Virus record (IMG/VR): IMGVR_UViG_3300017782_000182
Location: 1-26,396 of that record
Source of the DNA: a virus
Strand: one strand, 5' to 3'
Length of the DNA stretch: 26,396 nt
The position numbers were made by a program, and so were the translations under genes. The notes under the pieces were generated by a model. That model worked only from the letters and a program-made list of their open reading frames with translations. It was not told where the DNA came from and searched no databases. This document shows, piece after piece, positions 23,401 through 26,396 of the stretch; position 1 is the first letter of the stretch, and each line of letters opens with the position of its first letter.

Positions 23401-26396
23401 CACTACCTATTGCCATCTGGACACCAGAAACCCCAACAGCCCTGCCAACTTCTGTTGATCCTTCAAACCATCTTTGGAGTAAAGAGCTTTGTGATTGCAC
23501 ATCTATTTGGTCATGTGCAAAAAGTTTACCAATATGATGTTCTGAGGTTGGGTCATTAGAAGTATCAAATAGAGTTGTACCTGTTGTGATTGTTCCTGAA
23601 GATAATGTTCCTGAACTTGTCCAATTACTGCCCTGTCTAGTTATTGCACTTACACTTATTCTGCCGTAATCACCTACTCTAAGCCAAACATACATATTGC
23701 CAGAGCCATCATCAATTAATACTACTTTGACATTATTAGAACCTACAGCATCATCATCACCTTCATACCACCAATTTCCTCTTGCTGTTCCACTTCTTTG
23801 GGCAAAACTGAAATGTATTTTAGGGCTTTCTGTTGTTGTGCCATAATCGTAAGCAAAACAAACAGTACCTTCTATCGCACCATCTGCACTAGAATTATTT
23901 TCTATTTGTCCAAGTAGGAAGTCACCCCCACCTGAATTTGTTGCAACATAATAGTATCTATGTGAATTGTCACCATTATTCATTTGCAGATTACCACCTT
24001 GTATTGTGTGTCTGCCAGTATTTGAGATAGTTCCAATATTGGTTAGGTTTCTTGAGCTGTCTATTACTGTGGTTGAACCAATACGATAACCATTAGCATA
24101 AACATTATTGATATTGGTTAAGTTGCCAGATGTATCGAGTATTGTACCTCGTGTAGTTTCTGCAATCGCACCTGTTACTGTTATACCTGTTGAGGTTGTG
24201 GCTAGTTTAAGTGAGTTGTCGTAATACAAACCAGTTTCAGCATCAGTAATACCTTTAAATAAAATTTGACCATTAGTGGTAGTTAGATATAGGTTTGTAC
24301 CTGATAGTGTTAGATTGCCTACACCATTATCTTTAACATAACTATGGCTACCATCGTGGTAGATTTCTAAATCACCAGCATTACCAGCAATAAATTTAAC
24401 ATTATCTGGTACTTGTACTGTGTGACTAAATTTGAATAAATCGTTGGTAGCATCCCACAAAATAGTAGCATCATTAGAAGCATCGACAGCATCTTGGATA
24501 GTAAGACCTGCACCATCGGCTGAAGCTGAAGTATCTCCTAAGCCTTTGTTAAGGGTTATGTTTTTGTCTTCGACATCTAGGGTTGCTGTGTTGAGTGTTG
24601 TTGTTGTTCCGTTGACTGTAAGGTTGCCCCCTATGGTTGCATTACCACCAAGGTAAAGGTCTTTAAATTGTGCTGATGATGCACCTAAGTCTATGGCATT
24701 ATTAGTAGAAGCATTAGTTGTAACATTCCAAGGTATTAAACCTGCACCTGTATCGAATCTAAGAGCTACATCAGCATCACCAATAGTCAAGTCACCAAAA
24801 ATAGTACCAATACTACCGACAAGAGTGTCGTTTTTGGCAAATTTTAAAATATTACCATCAGATGTTTTTCTGTTTAAGTATAAAGGTTCTCCACCATCTC
24901 TAGCGATAGAAGCAAAACCTGAAGCACCATCAAATCTAAAACCAACTGTAGCATTATCAACTGCTGTTTTACCTATAAGTAGTCTGCCTGAACTGTCTAT
25001 TCTGGCTCTTTCAGCACCATTAGCATGTAAAGCTAAAGGAGTTGACCCACCAATTGCAGAAACTCTTGCTTCACTAGATGTTGCTTGTAATTGCATAGCA
25101 TCTGTACCATTTTCTTGCAATTTAACTCTAGTATCAGAAGCATGATTAACAACTAAACTTCTGTCTGGCGAACTCGTTCCGATGCCGACGTTGCCACCAT
25201 TAGTTATGGTTAAACGTTCAGAACTGCTTGTGTTATCCACAATTCTAAACCTATTGTTAGAATCCATTACAGTTAAAGAAAAACTTTTGGTTGAAGAAGC
25301 ATTGTCAATACGAACAGTACCATTGCTTCCTACAACATGCAGATTAGAACTTGGCGAACTCGTGCCGATGCCAACTTTTCCTGAAGCATCTATTCTGACT
25401 TTTTCACCATTATTTGTGAAAAACTTCATAGCATTTGCTGGATGGTCATATAACACTATTCCACTAGCTTCCTCGTTTTGGTCGCCTAAGAAAATACCTG
25501 AATAACCAGTATTAGGTGCCATGATAGAAAGAACTGTGCCAGCAGAATTACTGCCTTCAATAATAGCTGCTGTTCTGCCATTATAAGAGCCTGAGAATCC
25601 TGAACTACCATTTTGAACGTGTAGCTTACCATTTGGCGAACTCGTTCCGATGCCCACGTTGCCTGAACTGTCTATTCTGAGACGTTCAGTATGCGTTGCA
25701 TCATGTGGGCTAGTATGAAATGCTAATCCTACTTTTCTGTTGAAACCCAGTGAATCTTCAGATACTCCATAGATTGCTGCAGATTTTTGATTATTGGTAG
25801 TTCCATCTGTTCTACCAAGAAATCTTAATCCCCATTTAGCTCCAGTATTAGATGTTGTTCCTGCGTTTTCTCCATATCCTGCTCTAATAATATTTACATC
25901 ATTAACACTATTAGAGTTCATTAATGAGCTAGTTACATCAGTGTTTAATTGTGTGTCCAACTTAGCACTTGGCGAAGTCGTGCCGATGCCGAGACCTGTG
26001 TTAGTTAATCTAATTTTTTCTGTCGGTGCTGCATTAGAACCAGAAAGTCCTATTGCTAGTGCATGGTCATTACCTGATGCATTTGTAGATACAGTTTGTA
26101 AATAAGACCTTACTCCTGCACCGCCTGAAGAACCATCATTTCCATAAAACTCAATTTTACCAATAGAGCCACCTGATGTTTGTGGGTCTGTCGTATCTTC
26201 TAATCTTATAACTGGACTAGCACTACTTATGTGTAGCTTCTCACTTGGCGAAGTAGTTCCTATGCCTAGTTTTCCATCATCGGATTTAAATACTTGAATA
26301 GCACCAGCTGAATTAGAAAATTGTAGCCCATATGTCGATGTTGATTGATACCAATTTGATAATATTCTATCGTTAGTTCTAATTTTACCATTTACA
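20489..26396 (-). CDS. Very long tail fibre with GIGTSSP-type repeats, 5' end outside
   Basis: The frame is open to the right edge, so at least 1968 residues are encoded and the true start lies beyond the window; an internal TTG near 25960 is not the start. The protein is built from repeats of 'ERARIDSSGNVGIGTSSP' type: I count about nine near-canonical G-x-x-GIGT-x-SP units plus variants. Five further units read 'DSSRNL-x-NI'. These arrays are typical of long fibrous phage adhesins. The last 150 residues carry a C-terminal domain ('IDHPLKPDTHHLVHSFVEG' to 'NAEVSWLVIGERQD') shared by many fibre proteins, probably a trimerisation or tip module. The protein would be virion surface or receptor-contacting. 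Some repeat DNA is nearly identical (separate entry). Confidence 0.8.
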   Translation of the reverse strand, partial: VNGKIRTNDRILSNWYQSTSTYGLQFSNSAGAIQVFKSDDGKLGIGTTSPSEKLHISSASPVIRLEDTTDPQTSGGSIGKIEFYGNDGSSGGAGVRSYLQTVSTNASGNDHALAIGLSGSNAAPTEKIRLTNTGLGIGTTSPSAKLDTQLNTDVTSSLMNSNSVNDVNIIRAGYGENAGTTSNTGAKWGLRFLGRTDGTTNNQKSAAIYGVSEDSLGFNRKVGLAFHTSPHDATHTERLRIDSSGNVGIGTSSPNGKLHVQNGSSGFSGSYNGRTAAIIEGSNSAGTVLSIMAPNTGYSGIFLGDQNEEASGIVLYDHPANAMKFFTNNGEKVRIDASGKVGIGTSSPSSNLHVVGSNGTVRIDNASSTKSFSLTVMDSNNRFRIVDNTSSSERLTITNGGNVGIGTSSPDRSLVVNHASDTRVKLQENGTDAMQLQATSSEARVSAIGGSTPLALHANGAERARIDSSGRLLIGKTAVDNATVGFRFDGASGFASIARDGGEPLYLNRKTSDGNILKFAKNDTLVGSIGTIFGDLTIGDADVALRFDTGAGLIPWNVTTNASTNNAIDLGASSAQFKDLYLGGNATIGGNLTVNGTTTTLNTATLDVEDKNITLNKGLGDTSASADGAGLTIQDAVDASNDATILWDATNDLFKFSHTVQVPDNVKFIAGNAGDLEIYHDGSHSYVKDNGVGNLTLSGTNLYLTTTNGQILFKGITDAETGLYYDNSLKLATTSTGITVTGAIAETTRGTILDTSGNLTNINNVYANGYRIGSTTVIDSSRNLTNIGTISNTGRHTIQGGNLQMNNGDNSHRYYYVATNSGGGDFLLGQIENNSSADGAIEGTVCFAYDYGTTTESPKIHFSFAQRSGTARGNWWYEGDDDAVGSNNVKVVLIDDGSGNMYVWLRVGDYGRISVSAITRQGSNWTSSGTLSSGTITTGTTLFDTSNDPTSEHHIGKLFAHDQIDVQSQSSLLQRWFEGSTEVGRAVGVSGVQMAIGSGDTGVLFNASVNAVYPWQPTTNAGLDNIVDLGISSRKWRDINFGGNLKHSSTDVIDSSRNLINLESILMPDTKRIKLGTSSDFAIYHTGYDSYLDNATGHLVIRNQANNADIVLQSDDGSGGLADYLRIDGSNEIVTFSKNIYLSNTNPFINLTDTDTNADSRISASSSNGSLFIGADHNNEVANTVLAFQVDGATKFYVGTDGFYSQNDGGSSAKLIDSNTRNLTNIGTISSGNITSTGQININGTTGLYLYAANGTTFRAAFHDDGTRTRLFADGNGSNAHMTFNGGNVGVGLTGTNHPTTRLHVQGSGATVTSLVECTDGNQASLDLKNSEGHYRLITNGGQLQIYDQTDSRQPFTIDSSGNVGIGTSSPASLLSVSDGGNTGVEIIPQHAHNRNILFSFDRAGTGYKSLDIDALDVHFNMGGTEKVRIDASGNVGIGTSSPSQKLEVVGRVRATTDPTFEVYESSSKRGGIQWDSTNDYTNIFSVGGDIRFDMSGEKARINSSGSLLGGITAQVGIGGTPADANSFELSRGYLNLARDDTSSAKQITFGKNGAVHSFIETTSSGLNLGGANVGINTASPARRFTVQGGSGDNLPVRIIGGASTTKSAMEFQDPSTTADYKVTLGSVGDNLFFQAGGAERARIDSSGNVGISTNSPSQKLHVAGNIYAASGFVNSSGYQLNGTYIVDSSRNLVNINSLSVAGYIYHTGDTDTSVQFSTDTIQFNTGGSNRFQVKNDGITAVSTPVIITQPNSAKLQFNQTTSSTTATKGSIQWFDSGNKACGSIRVVANGSENNSGFMEFYVTSEADEITDPFGINKVMTIADDGVTVHGSLSKSSGSFKIDHPLKPDTHHLVHSFVEGPQADNLYRGVVKLENGRTTIDLDDWFNMTAGTFLALNRDIQAFVNNSETWDAVRAKVMGSQLIIDCQNPDSNAEVSWLVIGERQDKEIHDSVLTNEHGKIIVEPEKVG
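25167..25195. repeat. Near-identical DNA repeat inside the fibre gene
   Basis: A 29-bp stretch (25167-25195) is identical to 22284-22312 and differs by one base from 25635-25663. More degenerate copies start near 22069, 25353, 25973 and 26249. They encode the GNVGIGTSSP-type unit and are GC-richer than the surroundings. Identity beyond the protein requirement suggests recent duplication or gene conversion. Confidence 0.75.

Noticed and set aside
24693-25145. A 150-residue + strand open frame opposite the fibre gene, and similar ones nearby
   Set aside because: They arise from the low-complexity repeat codons of the fibre gene on the other strand and resemble no protein.
25958-25960. TTG near 25960 as the start of the fibre gene
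   Set aside because: The same frame continues without a stop to the window edge and encodes two more GIGTTSP units, so the gene is truncated by the window.
20489-26396. CRISPR-like array suggested by repeated short sequences
   Set aside because: The repeats are irregularly spaced, in frame, and encode GIGTSSP-type protein units.
20489-26396. Diversity-generating retroelement acting on the fibre
   Set aside because: No reverse transcriptase and no template/variable repeat pair with adenine-specific changes was seen in the window.

Overview
The window looks like part of an AT-rich, probably marine, tailed-phage genome (or a prophage of the same type). The virion genes resemble a podovirus with T7-like ejection proteins, and a tyrosine integrase suggests a temperate lifestyle. 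This rests on gene content and protein style: ERF and YqaJ recombination genes, small marine-phage hypothetical proteins, a GNAT-like protein in the gp13 position, internal-virion-like proteins, and a giant polyvalent protein. I cannot name the host. No rRNA, tRNA, CRISPR array or insertion sequence was seen.

Left arm (about 1-5054, + strand): a compact early operon. It encodes an ERF-family single-strand annealing protein, a YqaJ-type exonuclease, a 56-residue ribbon-helix-helix candidate, a small protein with an SSB-like acidic tail (DNDIPF), a small DUF6447-like protein, a DUF1289-type four-cysteine protein and a PD-(D/E)XK nuclease. A second promoter candidate then precedes three small genes of unknown function. 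Together the first genes form a homologous-recombination cassette (resect, coat, anneal, cut). A 165-bp structured intergenic region with repeated, hairpin-forming modules leads into the integrase.

Right arm (5148 to the right edge, - strand): one uninterrupted late operon running right to left and converging on the integrase. In transcription order it encodes a very long tail fibre whose 5' end lies beyond the window, an 88-residue marine-phage protein, a three-TM-type holin, a probable beta-rich tail protein, a gpJ-like receptor-tip protein, a tail assembly chaperone-like protein, a GNAT/gp13-like protein, three small ejection-type proteins, a 570-residue internal virion candidate and a 2671-residue polyvalent protein. 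Many junctions are stop-start overlaps, which suggests coupled translation. Capsid, portal, terminase and replication genes must lie outside.

The most interesting item is the 2671-residue protein. It combines a zincin-type HExxH...E site, a segment with the endonuclease III (HhH-GPD) signature including both catalytic residues (Lys and Asp), a proline-rich hinge and a C-terminal LPD38-like region. It may be an injected multi-enzyme protein. Other points are a possible attenuator at the start of the DUF1289 gene, the repeated modules flanking the integrase, and near-identical DNA repeats inside the tail fibre.
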